64,000 nt of DNA from Chlorops oryzae (Eukaryota; Arthropoda; Insecta; Diptera; Chloropidae), in assembly GCA_020466095.1 (NCBI GenBank), contig CM035808.1:16965853-17029852 (forward strand), given 5' to 3'. This document shows, one piece after another, positions 10,991 to 22,500 of the stretch. The notes beneath the pieces were generated by a model, which had not been told where the DNA came from, made no database searches, and saw only the letters and a program-made list of their open reading frames with translations. Numbering within the stretch: position 1 is the stretch's first letter; every line of letters starts with the position of its first letter. A program made the translations under genes and the position numbers.

Positions 10991-13354
10991 TTTTTTATTC
11001 TAGAATGTTTTCATGGCTTCTGACTTAAAACAAATTCCTTGGAATTCATATTAAATTTGAAATTTTGAAGAACTTTCATTTAGAAGCCAATCAAAGGCCA
11101 TCAAAAGAAAAACTTTCTTTGGATGAAAAAAGAAAATTGTGAGAAAATACTTTCTTAAAAACAAAAGAATTTTCCTTTTTTTATGCAATCATGCATAAAA
11201 TTTTAAGTGAATTGCAAATATTGATGCAATAAATTAATTTCTATTATGCCCGCCTAAATAATGTTGTATTCGCTGCTTTGTCTCGTAATATACCCTAAGG
11301 AAAACATGGACAAACAAAGGCGCTAGACTACAGCAGAATTCCCCATAACGGTGGCCCCTTGTGAATAGCATAAAAGATGAAATATAATTCCGTATTGTCT
11401 ATTGAGCGAGGCTAAGCTAGCGACGCAGCGCAAAGGAATCCATAAAAGAAAATTTAATTTATTTTCGTCTGATTGTGAAGTCGTCGAATTTATTTGAATT
11501 TACATGTTTTCGCTTGTTTTCGCTTGTTTTCTTGAATTTCGATTTCTTATTAATGCATCGGACAAATTGAAACAAAAGCGGGAAATTGTCTTCGGCGCGA
11601 GAAAGTATGCTTCACAAAAGCAATTGAATGAATTAGCTTGAAGGCGTTTTTGAAGCTTTTGAAATTGAAAGAAACAAATTTCAAATTGAATAATAGACTC
11701 TTAAATACCTTGATGAGTAAGAGGAAATGTTGGTTTATTGTACTTTAAGCTCAATTTTAAGTCAAACTCATGCTACACATAAATATATTGCACATGTAAT
11801 AAAGCTTTGAACGAGTTCAGAGAACACCTGTGGGACCATCGCATCAGAATTTATGAGACTCCAACGTAGTATTTTCAACGCTTGAAATGATTATTTCCGC
11901 CTTCTTCGGTAATTAACAGAAAAATTTTAATGGAAAATTATAATTACGTGTAGCATCATCCTCATCATCTTCATCTTCATCATCATCCCCATCATCATCA
12001 TCATTATCAACGACGACGATGAGGCAAGAGCGCATTTGCTCATTTGAACCCTTTAATGCGATACTTGCCAAGAGCTTGCCTAAGAATCGTTGAAGTTATT
12101 AGACGCGCAACAGCCTCCCATAAGTAATAAATATAAAACACCTGAAAATATGCTATAAAATTTCATTCATTACACATAAGCCAAATCAAGAAACTCACCG
12201 CGTCAAGCCTTTTGTACGGGACACAAATTACCGAAAAAGGCTATTAACACGTAACCCCTTTCTCACAGTGTACCCATATAATATAATGGCAAAACAAATG
12301 CGTATTACGATCAAGAGAGCGTTCGAGATGTACCAACCTATAATGACAGGTTTTTGTTTTTGTAAAATTTGGTTATTTAATGCCATCATTTTGTTTCGAA
12401 CATGTTTCTTACCAAATTAAACCCACTGCGGATAGAAGTGTAATATAAAAGTCCATTGCTTTCGGAAAAAGGGGCTAACATGCGCGCATAAATTTCATGT
12501 AAGTTTCGTGTTAATGGAGCGCCGAATGTCATTAGGTATATTATTGTTGCATACTTATAGGCGATGAAACATTCAAGCGAAAAGGTATTTGAAGTATTTT
12601 TTGTTTATTACTGCCGCTTTTGAAAAATTATGGTCGATTTGAAATTTTTGAGCAATAAATTTTATGAGTTTTCAAAAATACAACGAAACTGTACCATTTA
12701 GAAAAGGACAAGAGTTACTTTCAGAGTTGATTTCGGCATTTTTAATGGACCACGATTCCAAATACCTTTTAGATTTTCTTATTATTTCGAAACCAAAGTC
12801 ATTCTTTTGCCGTCGATGTTAAAGATGGAACGGCTTCCCCTCACAAAAAAAAAAAAAAGAGGAAAAGCAAAATGTCATCTTGTCTTTGCTTTGTAGTCAA
12901 ATGGGAATAGCACATTGTGCTCCGGTATTCGCGATGTGTGTTCACCGAGATTGTCCTACGTGAATGAACACGTAAAAGAAATCTTAAAAAATTAAGATAC
13001 ATCTAAAGGTGTATTCAAGGCTCCAGCCTTATGGTAATGATTTACTCGTACTTCTTAATGCGAAAAGGTACTTTAGCTGTACACCTTTGGGGAGTGTTGA
13101 CATTTTTAATCATCATTAACAATAATAAAAAAATAAAAAAAAATATTTATATAAAAATACATACGAATACATATACTTTTAATTATTTTTCGTTGCGAGG
13201 AATGGAAAATTGAGTTTCATAGGAAGTCTTTTGAGAGTTTTTATGATAAGTGAATCGTTGATGTCTTTGCCATTGGCCTTTAAATTAATAAAGTACAAAT
13301 TATCAGCAGAAATAAGAGCTTGAATAACAATTGCCGTCGTAAATATTAAACAAA
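10991..13354. other. gene-free stretch with CAT-rich microsatellite
   Basis: The only clear structure is a CATCAT/CATCTT run at about 11955-12010, ending in GACGACGACGATGAGG. I recognise no protein or RNA gene. Confidence 0.4.
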
Positions 13355-14190
13355 AACAAGTAAAGAAGTTTACATCGGCTAAGCCGATTGCACACATACC
13401 TTTTCCTCAGCCTAAAATATGTTGAAACATTACCTTAACAAAAATTCCTGCCCTTTTCGTTGTTCTAGCTACACATTATCTGTGCTTCGATTTAGCTTCA
13501 CAAACTCGAAATTATATTTAAGTAAAAATTTTTGCGAATGGTGGTCTGATCAAATTTTAACCGTTAAAGGACATTTTGTCTAGCTGCGAAATACTTAATT
13601 CAAAATAGTGAAAATAAAATTTTTGCGAATTTCGCGAATGGTGGTCATGGGCAAATTTTAACCATAAGTGACGACTTTATTTGGCGGCAAAATACACAAT
13701 CAGAAGAAGCAAAAAATTTTTGAAAATCAATGTTGTATACAGTTATAGCGATGTCGCAGTTTTTTTTTTCAGCGAAAGCTTAAGTCTACATAGTAGCTAT
13801 ACACACACCAAATTTCAATAAGCTGGGATGTATAGTAAAAAAGTTATCCAGGAAAAACGCTAAAAATCGTGATTTTTGAAACTTCTGAACCACTTCCCAC
13901 GACCCAAGAAGGGACTACGAAAAAAATGTGTATGCAGTTTTTCGGACAATTTACCTGGTTCAAGTCCATGCCAAATTTCAATATGATATCTTTCATGGCT
14001 TAGGAGTAAATTACGAAAAACTAAAGTGTGACCGACAGAAAGACAGACAGACAGACATGGCTAGATCGACTCCTCTTGTCACCCTGATCAAGAATATATA
14101 TATATGTCTATATCTATCGCGACTCCTTTGGTATGTTACATACTACGTGCCAAACTTAATATACCCTTTCCTTCGGAAAAGGTATAATAA
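13355..14190 (+). repeat. dispersed fly repeat with GACA tract
   Basis: It starts around AAGAAGTTTACATCGGCTAA. It carries GACAGAAAGACAGACAGACA at about 14031-14055 followed by TGGCTAGATCGACTC. It ends with TTCCTTCGGAAAAGGTATAA. The part at 13555-13650 is repeated in inverted orientation at 46245-46345, showing that the unit is dispersed within this window. Confidence 0.6.
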
Positions 14191-14249
14191 AAATTTTTTT
14201 CAAGAGCTCATCGAAGTTGCCTGGTTTTTTCTAAGAAGAGAAAAAAATT

Positions 14250-15295
14250 AAAACTGAGTTGGCTTTGAAATTTCGGTCATTCTGATGACCGGATATTCAA
14301 TTTGAAATAATTATTAAAAATTTTTTTCGTGAAACAAAGGTGATTTCGACAGGACTAACAAGGAGTCCTTTTTAAAGGACTTTATATAAAACATTTCGGA
14401 TCGCCATACTTCCCGTTTTTTTCAAGTAAGCTGCTCACGTTGGAGGTTATAGCACTCCATTAATCCTCTTGCAACCTGTGCTATTCCACGCTGCATTTTT
14501 TTGCCTTCTTAACCCTTAAAACCTGGCTTTAATGGCACTGGAGTGCCATGCAGTGGACTAGTTGGAAATTTACCGGGGCTCAATGGGAGAACAATTTGGT
14601 ATGTACCACCCCTCCTTCAGCCTAAATAAAAAGACCATTCTAAAACTAAAATATGATTTGGCACCCGGGTCGGCTTCTTCTTCGACGCGCCCCATAATTA
14701 CGCTACTGATAAATCCAACTTAAAATCACATGTTGCCAACTTGGGAAAATTTCCTCGATTTTAAGTCCCTGTTTAAACAGGGAGACAAAACGCAAGACAC
14801 TGGAAGGAAACGCATGATAAAGACGGAGATGGAATGTCTTTCGTCTCTGTAACTCTCATGTGTTTCCTTCCAGTCTATCTCGGAGCTGTAAATGAATGAT
14901 TCATTTTACATCTCTTTTCATTTTTTTTGAATTAGACGGTCCATCTTCATTGAAGGTGTCTGAATTAGCTGCGCAAAGCTTGCTTGCAGATTCAGGCAAG
15001 GAAGATTGGCTTGACTCGCCGATTTCAGTTTTTGAAAATAAGTTCGGTGACAAAGACATATTTCAGAAGATATTTTGTTGAAAACTAAATTACATCGAAA
15101 ACATAAGATTATATTTCTTGCCTTTAATAATATGCAGACGAGTTTCAGTCTACTTAGCAAATAAATTTGAGAAGTGGTTAATGGTAAAAAAGAATTCAAA
15201 TTCTTTTTTTGAATTCAAAGCACACTGGAAAGTATAAAAGGATCAAGAATTGTGAATATTTTTAAGCAGAGGTCATCACATTTTTTTTTTTATTG
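14250..15295. mobile_element. unclassified interspersed repeat, copy A
   Basis: 14255-14520 matches 22015-22255 closely (GTTGGCTTTG, TTTCGGTCATTCTGA, GACAGGACTAAC motifs). 15215-15290 matches 22275-22330 plus 22474-22500. The two copies bracket different internal DNA. In copy A a 61-codon frame (14896-15081) lies between the shared parts; I do not recognise it. Copy A also supplies the empty site for the MITE at 22327-22473. Confidence 0.5.
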
Positions 15296-17974
15296 ATGGT
15301 TTGAACACTTAATTTTTCCGCTGAAAAAATTCCCGGGGAATATTCATTTAGAATAGGGCTGTAAGGGAATTATCCTCTAAAACAAACTGGCAATAATTTG
15401 ACAGCCTGCCAAGTTCCGCAAAAAAAGTTACGGGGAAATGAAAAATACCAGGCCGTCAGGATCAGAAAATTAGTGTTACCATTCGATTGCGAAGGATTCG
15501 CGTCGCTTTCGATATTGTTTTGGTTTGAATCAAGTACGCTTTGCTTTTTATTCAAACTAAATATTGCAAATTTTATTCTCGCTTGGCTCAATTAGAAAAC
15601 GAAATGGTAAAAGTAAAGCAAAATATAAAAAACCAGAACGAACGGCAATCCTTCAAATCACTACGAATTCGGAATGGGGTAGTTATGTTGACACTTATAT
15701 ATGTACATATATAAAAATATTGCTTTGAGCTTCCGGAAAAAATTCCATAAAATTATATTGATGATAAATCGAGGCTCGTTTCTCTTTCGCAATAATATTA
15801 AAACATATTCCATCGCCAAACTCTCATACGTACATACATACATTCCTTCAGCTTCTCACATTTCTCCGGAAGGAACACATATGTTTTTAGCCCCATCTTG
15901 CGCTAGAGTTCTTCTTTCATCAATAAAATTGTGTATTAAACGTGTAGGTTATGTATGTATGTAGGTAGGTGGGTAGGTTGGAATGAAGGTAGATAATCTT
16001 GCTGTTCTGACTTCGGTTTCGACTCCATAGAACGACATGCTCCTTCTTGTGTATTCCGATTTCATTCTGGATTACTTTATTATTGGCGGGCGTGCATGAA
16101 GTGTGTGGCTTCGTGTTTTCGCGTGTACATATGTGTGTGTGTGTGTGCTAAAGACGGACTTATTTATCATGCTTTGTTCTTATAAACTTTCTTTCGAACG
16201 CTTTTATTCTGATTATCCTTTTCGGAATTTCTAGCATTGTCAATGGAAACACTTATAAGCGCTTTCACGTCTTCATCGGGCTCTCCATATTTTCGATTTT
16301 TCGACAGTTTTTTTTTCTTTTTTTGTGCTTTCATGTTGCGTCTTCGAGAGGCGTATAAATCATTACTGTTTTTGTTGTTGATTTATGCGCTTATTCTCGA
16401 TGCATTTTCACTCTTCGCCGTGATAAGGTGTGTGTTGTGTGTGTGTGTGTGTGTGTGTGTGTGGAGTCGTGAGCAACGTAAGGCAGTATGCCAAAGTAGC
16501 ATTTGGAATCGTCGAACTCCTACTACACTTAACTTTGTGTCTCTGCTTTTGTTATGCGATTAGATTATTGCCTGCATGTGTGCTTGAAAGCGTTATAAAT
16601 CATCGAGAAAATTAAGCACGCACTTCCCTCGCAGAAATATTGTTAACGCAATATCGAAAATTGATTTAAAGGTATTTTTCTTTTTAAATATTTATGAGCT
16701 TGAACGGGCGCAGAAGGATTAAAATCTAACACAAATGCTATGTTTACCAAAGAATTCATTCTACGATCTACGGGGGAACATTTCGGTCGTCCCGGACGTC
16801 CCAACCAACATTTTGAGAAGAAAGCTATTTAATACACGCTTCGTCGCTTCAGAGATTAATTAACTTATGCCAATGCCATTTTCGATGTTCATTAGTACCA
16901 GAGCACAGCATCAATAATGTTCAACAATTCCCAAAGACGAACGGCGGTAGCCAAGGAAAATGTTCAGTTTTTGTCTTGACCGTATTTTGTGTGGTTTCGC
17001 AAGAAGCCCAAAAGCAAATAAGCCCGAATTCCAATAAAATTGATTTTCTCCTCCTGTATGACATTTTTCTTCTAGTTTTCCGGGAATCTTATTTTATTTT
17101 ATTTTTTTTATTTTTTTTTGCCGCACATTCCTCTCTTGTCTAGGTAAACAAATGACAGCAATTACAAGCTAAATAAGCACGAATGTCTTCGAAAGTTGAA
17201 TATTTTCGTACTTGGGGTGGAATTTTTTTTGTTTTTTTTTTTTTTTGTAATCGATTGACATAATGTAGTGAGACTTTAGGGAAGGCAAATGTCTTTGGTC
17301 GTGGTTAGATGTATTGTTATCTGGAAAAATAGGATTATAATCCGTGATTGTTCCACAAAAAATTGCTACTTTGTCTAAAAAATAACTTATCGCATCAAAT
17401 TTCCTTTTTGTTTCAAAAGATTCTTCTGAATTGCAGTCGAAAAATAAAGATAGTGAATCCCATAAACTGGCTGTGAAAACGGCGTTAAAGCATCTTAAGC
17501 AATTCGCACGAAACTTATGCCTCCGCATAAAATTATGAAGTGCCATGTTTATGCTCTCGTATCTAGCATAATGTCGGTGTAACTAAAACGGCTCTTAAAA
17601 AATGAAATAGATCCACAAAAGTTTTTGGTTCTTTTTTTCTCTTTGAATGTTCGAAGCTTCGAATCCTTTAAATTGTGAGCAGAGCCGCATAGTTTTTATG
17701 GTTCTCTTCCTTTCATTCAGAATGAGAATTATGAAGTGAATGATGATAATGGGAACTGGTATTGTCTGAATTATGTCTAACATTAAGAAAGTTTTTCACA
17801 TTCGAAAAGGCTGATAATAACTTTAAAACAAGGAAACGACACTTAATTGAGCTATTTTCTAGAATTTAGCGTATTTCATATTTTATTGTTCATAATTTTT
17901 GAATGGCTGCACAAGCTTTAGCTTATATTGATGGAAATTTTCGCGATTATTCTGTACGATCTGAATCTTTTTTT
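15296..17974. other. gene-free stretch with microsatellites
   Basis: It holds TATG/GTAGG repeats near 15950-15980 and GT runs at about 16130-16147 and 16428-16462. Several long T runs lie at 17095-17120 and 17225-17247. I recognise no gene on either strand. Confidence 0.4.
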
Positions 17975-18159
17975 TTTATGCCCAACACAATCGATGTCGA
18001 AGGTATATTGCCTTTGTGCGTACGTGTGTATCAGTGGTGCTGGAATTTTTTTCGTAGAAGGGGCTAAAATCACAAAAATCCAAATATAAAACAATCCCAG
18101 AAAAATAAATTTTATTTAATAAAATTATTATCCTAGTTCAAAATCGTAAAATTTGAGCG

Positions 18160-18310
18160 TATTTAAATAAATTGTACTCCAGGTACTAAGTGTGGGTTAG
18201 CCCACAAACTAATCGTCCGAGTGGTGAACATTCGTCAACCGTGCCTTCCTGAACGCGTTTCGGCCCTTGGCAAAAGGCCTCGTCAGCAGGAATTTTAGTT
18301 TTGTTGTATA
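18160..18310 (-). mobile_element. Penelope-like terminal fragment (ribozyme-bearing)
   Basis: A short segment surrounds the hammerhead motif at 18246-18292. Hammerheads with a very short stem III are typical of Penelope-like element terminal repeats. No GIY-YIG or Penelope reverse-transcriptase reading frame remains nearby, so only the terminal part is left. Confidence 0.45.
18246..18292 (-). ncRNA. hammerhead ribozyme motif, CUGACGA type
   Basis: Read on the minus strand: stem I TTCCTG pairs fully with CAGGAA. The core CTGACGA is followed by stem II (GGCCTT...AAGGGCC), then GAAAC, then GC, then GTT as the cleavage triplet. Stem III is a single C-G pair, as in the minimal hammerheads of Penelope-like elements. 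GTT fits the NUH rule but is usually weaker than GTC. All parts are visible; activity is inference. Confidence 0.65.
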
Positions 18311-18357
18311 GTCATTGTCTGTCTTTTGTTTAAATGCAAATAGTAATTTACATGAAT

Positions 18358-18360
<3 letters not shown>

Positions 18361-18405
<45 letters not shown>
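18361..18405. repeat. (GA)n microsatellite
   Basis: An uninterrupted GA run of about 45 bases. Confidence 0.95.
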
Positions 18406-18406
<1 letters not shown>

Positions 18407-18713
18407 AAATGTTGAACTTACAATTTTTAAAAAAACGTACCTCCTTCTTTTTTTTTGCTGCAGGACTTGAAGGACCTTTGTGTTCCCCGATCCTTTTAAT
18501 TGTTTCTCCTTTTTTTTTATTTGTTTTTTCCATTTTTTCCATTTAATATTAAATTCTTTTTTTCAATTTGTTGTTTATGAAACTAAAAAAAATATGAAGT
18601 TTATATTTTTAAAATTTTTCTCAATGAGCTCTTGTTCGATAGAATTTTTTTTTTTAACTGTTTTTTCGAAAAAGTCCTTTGAAGGGTAGAGAATATGAAA
18701 TGAGGACTCTTAT

Positions 18714-19495
18714 TAGTGATGTAACGAATATTCGCATTCGCATTCGCATTCGCGAATATTCGCATGTTTTTTCACATTCGCATTCGCATTCGCAAAATGT
18801 TGCGAATATTTTGCGAATATATAATTAGCAGAAAATTGACCAAAAATGTAAACTTTAATCGATTTTTTAAATTTAAATTTAAAAGCCAATATTTTAGCAT
18901 TTAAAGAATTTTTTATGTGCTACCGTTACACAGATATTGCACTTTAAAAAACCATTTTAGTATGCAACGTATATAAGAAAGTCCATGTCTTTTATGCTAC
19001 TTATAGCTTTTATTTTTAGCTAGTTTCAGCATTTTTTGTCTATTTTCGGCTATTTTTAGTAGCCGCTCTGCTCTCTCACACACACTTGCATTTTCAATTT
19101 TGCCGATCCCTGAATTAAACGCATTTGGAATGCCTTTAAGTTCCTTCACATAAATTTTCATACAAGAACGACCGTCTGAGGGCTGCTAAACGAAAAAAGA
19201 CAATAATGCTTGCACGAAATCGTCGGATTAGTTTTGTTGTTGTCATGTGACTGTTTTTTTTTTAACACTTTGAAATTTAACATCGAAATGTGTAATTTCT
19301 TTACTTATGAATGAATTATTTTTTTCCAAAGTTGGTGCGGTATATAAATAAATAAATTGATTTGGTAATGTGTGCCAAATTTGAGATATAGATTGAAAAA
19401 CTGAATATTCGCATTCGCATTCGCATTCGCGAATATGAGTAGGCATTCGCATTCGCATTCGCGAATGCTAAAATTTGACATTCGTTACATCACTA
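18714..19495. mobile_element. 782-bp hAT MITE
   Basis: The terminal repeat TAGTGATGTAACGAAT starts at 18714 and its complement ATTCGTTACATCACTA ends at 19495. Both abut the perfect 8-bp duplication ACTCTTAT (18706-18713 and 19496-19503). Inside both ends are clusters of GCGAAT/ATTCGC repeats, a common layout for subterminal transposase-binding sites. There is no coding capacity. Confidence 0.88.
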
Positions 19496-19503
19496 ACTCT
19501 TAT

Positions 19504-20239
19504 CATATAAAGTAAATAACAATTATTTCTTTCTTGGGTGTTCCTTTAATACTCTATATTTTTTTCATAATGTGTGGATATGATATTGTAAATTTATTCG
19601 TATAGCCACGAAGCCTTCAATACCAAAGAGAATCCCAGTAAAAATTATCGCAAGCCGAATACACAATCCAAGTTAACAAATTTCCCTTGCACCGACAACA
19701 ACAGCAACTGCAACAGGCACAACAGAGCCAGAATTCGCCAACTTTGAAATATACGAAGATTGGGCTAGAAAGCATCCCAAGGCAACTGAAATCGTTTGGA
19801 GATAATGAAATGATCGTCTAAATGCAATCCGCATTTCAAGAAACCCAGTGAAAATGCCGTCAGATCAAGAAGATTTTCAAAATCCTAATCTGAACTTGCG
19901 TCCGATTTTGTATGGAATAACTAACATTAGAAATCATCCTAGAAATCTTAATCTTGTATTGAATATGTCTTAAATGATAGAGAAATTAACTAAAAATAAT
20001 GGAAAAATGAACTGAATTATACAAAATATAAACAAATTAAATGTAAAGCGATATCGTCGATTGTGTCTCCTTTCTCTTCGATCAACTGACTACTTGGCAA
20101 GATTACTGGACAAAAATGTTACGAAAAATGCCATTGATGGATTCCAAATAGGAGATATTTTTGGGAAAGAGACGTATTTATTAAGCTTAACAATCGGAGG
20201 ATGAATATCCGCGAAATGTGCAGCAAATAGTTCAAAAGA
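19504..20239. other. gene-free stretch
   Basis: I see no supported gene. A short CAACAGCAACTGCAACAGG-type stretch lies near 19700. It is not part of a long open frame. Confidence 0.35.
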
Positions 20240-20620
20240 AATGGGCACAATCTCTAAGACTTAAGACGCGAACGTGAAAACACGTTTGCAAACTTTGAGT
20301 GGGCGTGGCAGCGTAACGAAGTTAAACTTTTCCAACTTTGAGGCACAACAGTAAGCTATGTTCCGAATGAGCACAGTGGGTTCAAAATTGTGGATTTTGG
20401 ACCAACTCCGTTTTCTGTTTGAGGGGTTTGGGGTGGTTCAATTTCGAAATTTTTTTCTGGAATCTCATAGATATTTGCAAAGGAACGTCCATGCCAAATT
20501 CAACTCCTTCTATGATTTACCAAGAAATGTATGGAGGTCAAGCACCTTTTGCGAAAGAAATAGATCACTAGAAAATGGATTATGACAATGTCAAATTATT
20601 GACTGCAATCTGATTTAATC
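20240..20620 (+). repeat. dispersed fly repeat, fragment
   Basis: It contains GAGTGGGCGTGGCAGCG (20296) and a CCATGCCAAATTCAA segment like that near 13965. It is noncoding and belongs to the group seen at 3908, 10510 and 13355. Confidence 0.4.
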
Positions 20621-20744
20621 CGTTCGGAACAAAAAAAATTCAACGGTAATTTTATTTTCCAATTAAAAATGTTCTTTATTTATCAACCAAATTGTTACGA
20701 ACTACACAATTGAATTTTAGTTTTTACATCATTATTAAATCGTT

Positions 20745-20953
20745 AAATTCTTGCTGTTGTTGCTGTTGTTGCAGCTGATGCTGTTGTTGTGGCTGCTGCT
20801 GTTGTTGTTGTTGTTGTTGTTGTTGTGGCTGCTGCTGTTGTTGTTGTTGCAGCTGATGCTGTTGTTGTTGTTGACTCTGAGGGGGGGGGGCGGCGGAAGG
20901 CGGCGGCGGCGGCGGTAAATAGGCCTTTGCGGCCCTTGATTCTGCCGGTGACG
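20745..20953 (-). CDS. possible third exon, CAG-repeat tail (module copy 1)
   Basis: A splice acceptor TTGAACAG lies just upstream of CGTCACCGGCAG on the minus strand. The frame coming from the second exon reads RHRQNQGPQRPIYRRRRR and then proline codons. A homopolymer of ten C (20881-20890 on the plus strand) then decides whether the following CAACAG run is read as Gln, Asn or Thr. In the second module copy (about 24712 down) the matching exon start is kept (RHRRNQGPQRTIFRRRR) but runs into promoter-like DNA. The function is unknown. The exon call rests on splice signals and conservation between the two copies. Confidence 0.4.
20752..20876. repeat. CTG/TTG (CAG/CAA) trinucleotide repeat
   Basis: A run of mixed TTG, CTG and GTT triplets is interrupted by GCAGCTGATGCTG units. 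A related run lies at 24414-24537 in the second module copy. It is directly followed by a G10 tract and GGC repeats. Confidence 0.9.
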
Positions 20954-21018
20954 CTGTTCAATATAACAAAAAAAAAAAGGTTAAATTTTTAAATTAAAAT
21001 TCTGTATTTACATCTTAC

Positions 21019-21098
21019 CATTTGCCTTATCAGCCGCTCTATTTCGGCGTCGTACCGCCGCATAGTCCCCGCCATTTCCTCAATTTGAAAAAAATTAT
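21019..21098 (-). CDS. 80-nt second exon of duplicated module (copy 1)
   Basis: Acceptor CTATTTTCAG and donor GTAAGATG flank exactly 80 nt. Joined to the 13-nt first exon (21351-21363) it gives a 31-codon frame ending on a codon boundary. The visible residues include FQIEEMAGTMRRYDAEIERL, a likely amphipathic helix. The same exon at 24780-24859 has the same length, splice signals and frame. It differs by several silent changes and only four residue changes. I do not recognise a family. Confidence 0.5.
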
Positions 21099-21141
21099 CT
21101 GAAAATAGAATATAAATTAATAAAAATCCTTTTATTAATAG

Positions 21142-21310
21142 GGGTATTCACAAAGGCGTGTTAAAAACGTTGGAAAGTCGGAAAATCGGAAAATTGCGAC
21201 TCCTTAAAAACTGTTTAAACTTTTTTTGTATTTTGCACAACTTTTTAAGCATTTAAAATTTTCCGATTTTCCGACTTTCCTACTTTCCGACGCCTTTGTG
21301 AATACCCCTA
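21142..21310. mobile_element. 169-bp MITE, GGGGTATTCACAAAGG family
   Basis: Long inverted repeats start AGGGGTATTCACAAAGGCG and contain GGAAAGTCGGAAAATCGG. The other arm ends CGCCTTTGTGAATACCCCT. AAT-type trinucleotides flank it. Related copies lie at 24904-25073 and 29814-29982, plus a lone right end at 24538-24559. It sits in the first intron of the module on the minus strand. The 3-bp AT-rich flank would fit PIF/Harbinger, but that is inference. Confidence 0.75.
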
Positions 21311-21350
21311 ATAATTTAAATTTTAATTTATTTATTCAAAAAGAACTTAC

Positions 21351-21363
21351 CTTCATTCGGCAT
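21351..21363 (-). CDS. 13-nt first coding exon (module copy 1)
   Basis: On the minus strand ATGCCGAATGAAG is followed by the donor GTAAGTTC. The same exon and donor recur at 24599-24611, 25117-25129 (one change) and 25197-25209 (one change). Three of the four have a TATA box about 36-40 bp upstream. Such a short exon would normally be doubtful; the fourfold repetition with intact donor supports it. Confidence 0.5.
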
Positions 21364-21396
21364 TTCGAAGTAATGAAGTCGTCTGGTGAGAATCCT

Positions 21397-21410
21397 GTAT
21401 TTATATATCT
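21397..21410 (-). promoter_or_regulatory. TATA box of module copy 1
   Basis: AGATATATAAATACAGG on the minus strand lies about 36-40 bp upstream of the 13-nt exon's ATG. The sequence between is the same in copies 2 and 4 (GATTCTCACCAGACGACTTC). Matching TATA boxes lie at about 24645-24658 and 25243-25256. Confidence 0.5.
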
Positions 21411-22010
21411 TTTTTGGCATATCCTAGGCCTACTATATAGATTTTTGTGTTTTGGTTTTGGTACCATATCCTAGGCCTACTAAACTTAATAGAGTTGAGT
21501 AGATACCCAGTTGCAAATTTTATGCTCTCCGGATTGATCATTTGAACATTCCTAAGCGAGGGGATATCATAGTCTTTTCCCATCACTTTTGCACATCTAC
21601 TTTGTTTGAGCATGGCCGCTTTGGGTAGGCCTTCCCAATGCCTCTCATGAGCAGGCAGAAAGTGAGGTGTTCAAAAAAGTTTTGGATTTGCGTTTTGCGT
21701 TTTGCTTTTGCTTTTAAATTTTAGTTCGATCCTAAAAATATGCTACTTTTTGATATAAAAAACATACGCTATTCTTTGAACACATCACCTTTTCCCTGTT
21801 CAATGACTGCCACGAGAACTAATGCCTATTGACAGTGCTTGGGATAGTTCAAGTGATGCATCGCTTAGTAGAGGACTTCCCCTTATTTGCAACTGGGTAT
21901 ATTTGAGTCGAGTTGGATGAACAGCGCTGAGTATGTGTAAATTGGGCGGGTAGATAGGGTTGAGTGGACTAACAGAATTGAGTGGAAGAACAGAGTGGAA
22001 CGAAAAATTA
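21400..22010. repeat. duplicated flank, copy 1 (partner 25250-25852)
   Basis: About 600 bp nearly identical to 25250-25852, in the same orientation. It includes CCTAGGCCTACTA repeats and GAGTTGAGTGG/AGAACAGAGTGG repeats at the far end. The similarity is clearly higher here than in the exon part, suggesting a later exchange or duplication. Confidence 0.8.
21401..21613 (-). CDS. 70-codon ORF repeated in both module copies
   Basis: It begins MLKQSRCAKVMGKDYDIPSL and ends GLGYAKKDI. The paralogue at 25247-25459 has the same length, with six differences. It overlaps the TATA region, so it may only reflect recent duplication of noncoding DNA. I recognise no domain. Low confidence as a real gene. 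Confidence 0.2.
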   Translation of the reverse strand: MLKQSRCAKVMGKDYDIPSLRNVQMINPESIKFATGYLLNSIKFSRPRIWYQNQNTKIYIVGLGYAKKDI

Positions 22011-22500
22011 AAACTCAGTTGGCTTTGCAATTTCGGTCATTCTGACGACCGAATATTTAATTTGAAATAATTATTGAAAATATTTTTTCGTGAGACAAAA
22101 GTGATTTCGACAGGACTAACGAGGAGTCCTTTTTATTTCTCGTTTTTTTTTCAAGTAAGTTGCTCTCGTTGGAGGTTATAACACTCCATTAATTCTCTTA
22201 CAACCTGTGCTATTCCACGCTGCATTTTTTTTTGCCCTCTTAACCCTTAAAATCAAATTTAACACTCGACTTTTCCTTTAAAAGCACACTGGAAAGAGAG
22301 TATAAAAAGATCAAGAATTGTGAATACAGTAGAGTCCGGATAAATGCAACACGTTTTTTGCTCGAATTCTTGTGTACTTATGAGTTCATGAGAACTCAAA
22401 ACAAGGCATCAAAGCCTCGTGCATTTATGGGGTTTTTGCATTTATTCGTGTTGCATTTATCCGTAGTTCAATGTATTTTTAAGCAGAGGTCATCACATGT
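22011..22500. mobile_element. unclassified interspersed repeat, copy B
   Basis: This is the partner of 14250-15295. It is interrupted by the MITE at 22327-22473. Confidence 0.5.
22327..22473. mobile_element. 147-bp pogo-like MITE with empty site in copy A
   Basis: Left end CAGTAGAGTCCGGATAAATG and the complement of the right end CATTGAACTACGGATAAATG share the inner GGATAAATGCAACACG exactly. It is flanked by TA at 22325-22326 and 22474-22475. Copy A reads GAATATTTTTAAGCAG across the site, so the empty site is present in this window. CAG termini with a TA duplication suggest a pogo/Tc1-mariner source. Confidence 0.8.

Noticed and set aside
18357..18546. Arg-Glu and Ser-Leu repeat peptides
   Set aside because: They come from the GA microsatellite.
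20743..20992. Ala/Val-rich or Thr-rich frames over the CTG repeat
   Set aside because: All three frames of the trinucleotide repeat are open on both strands. Only the frame joined by splice signals is worth considering.
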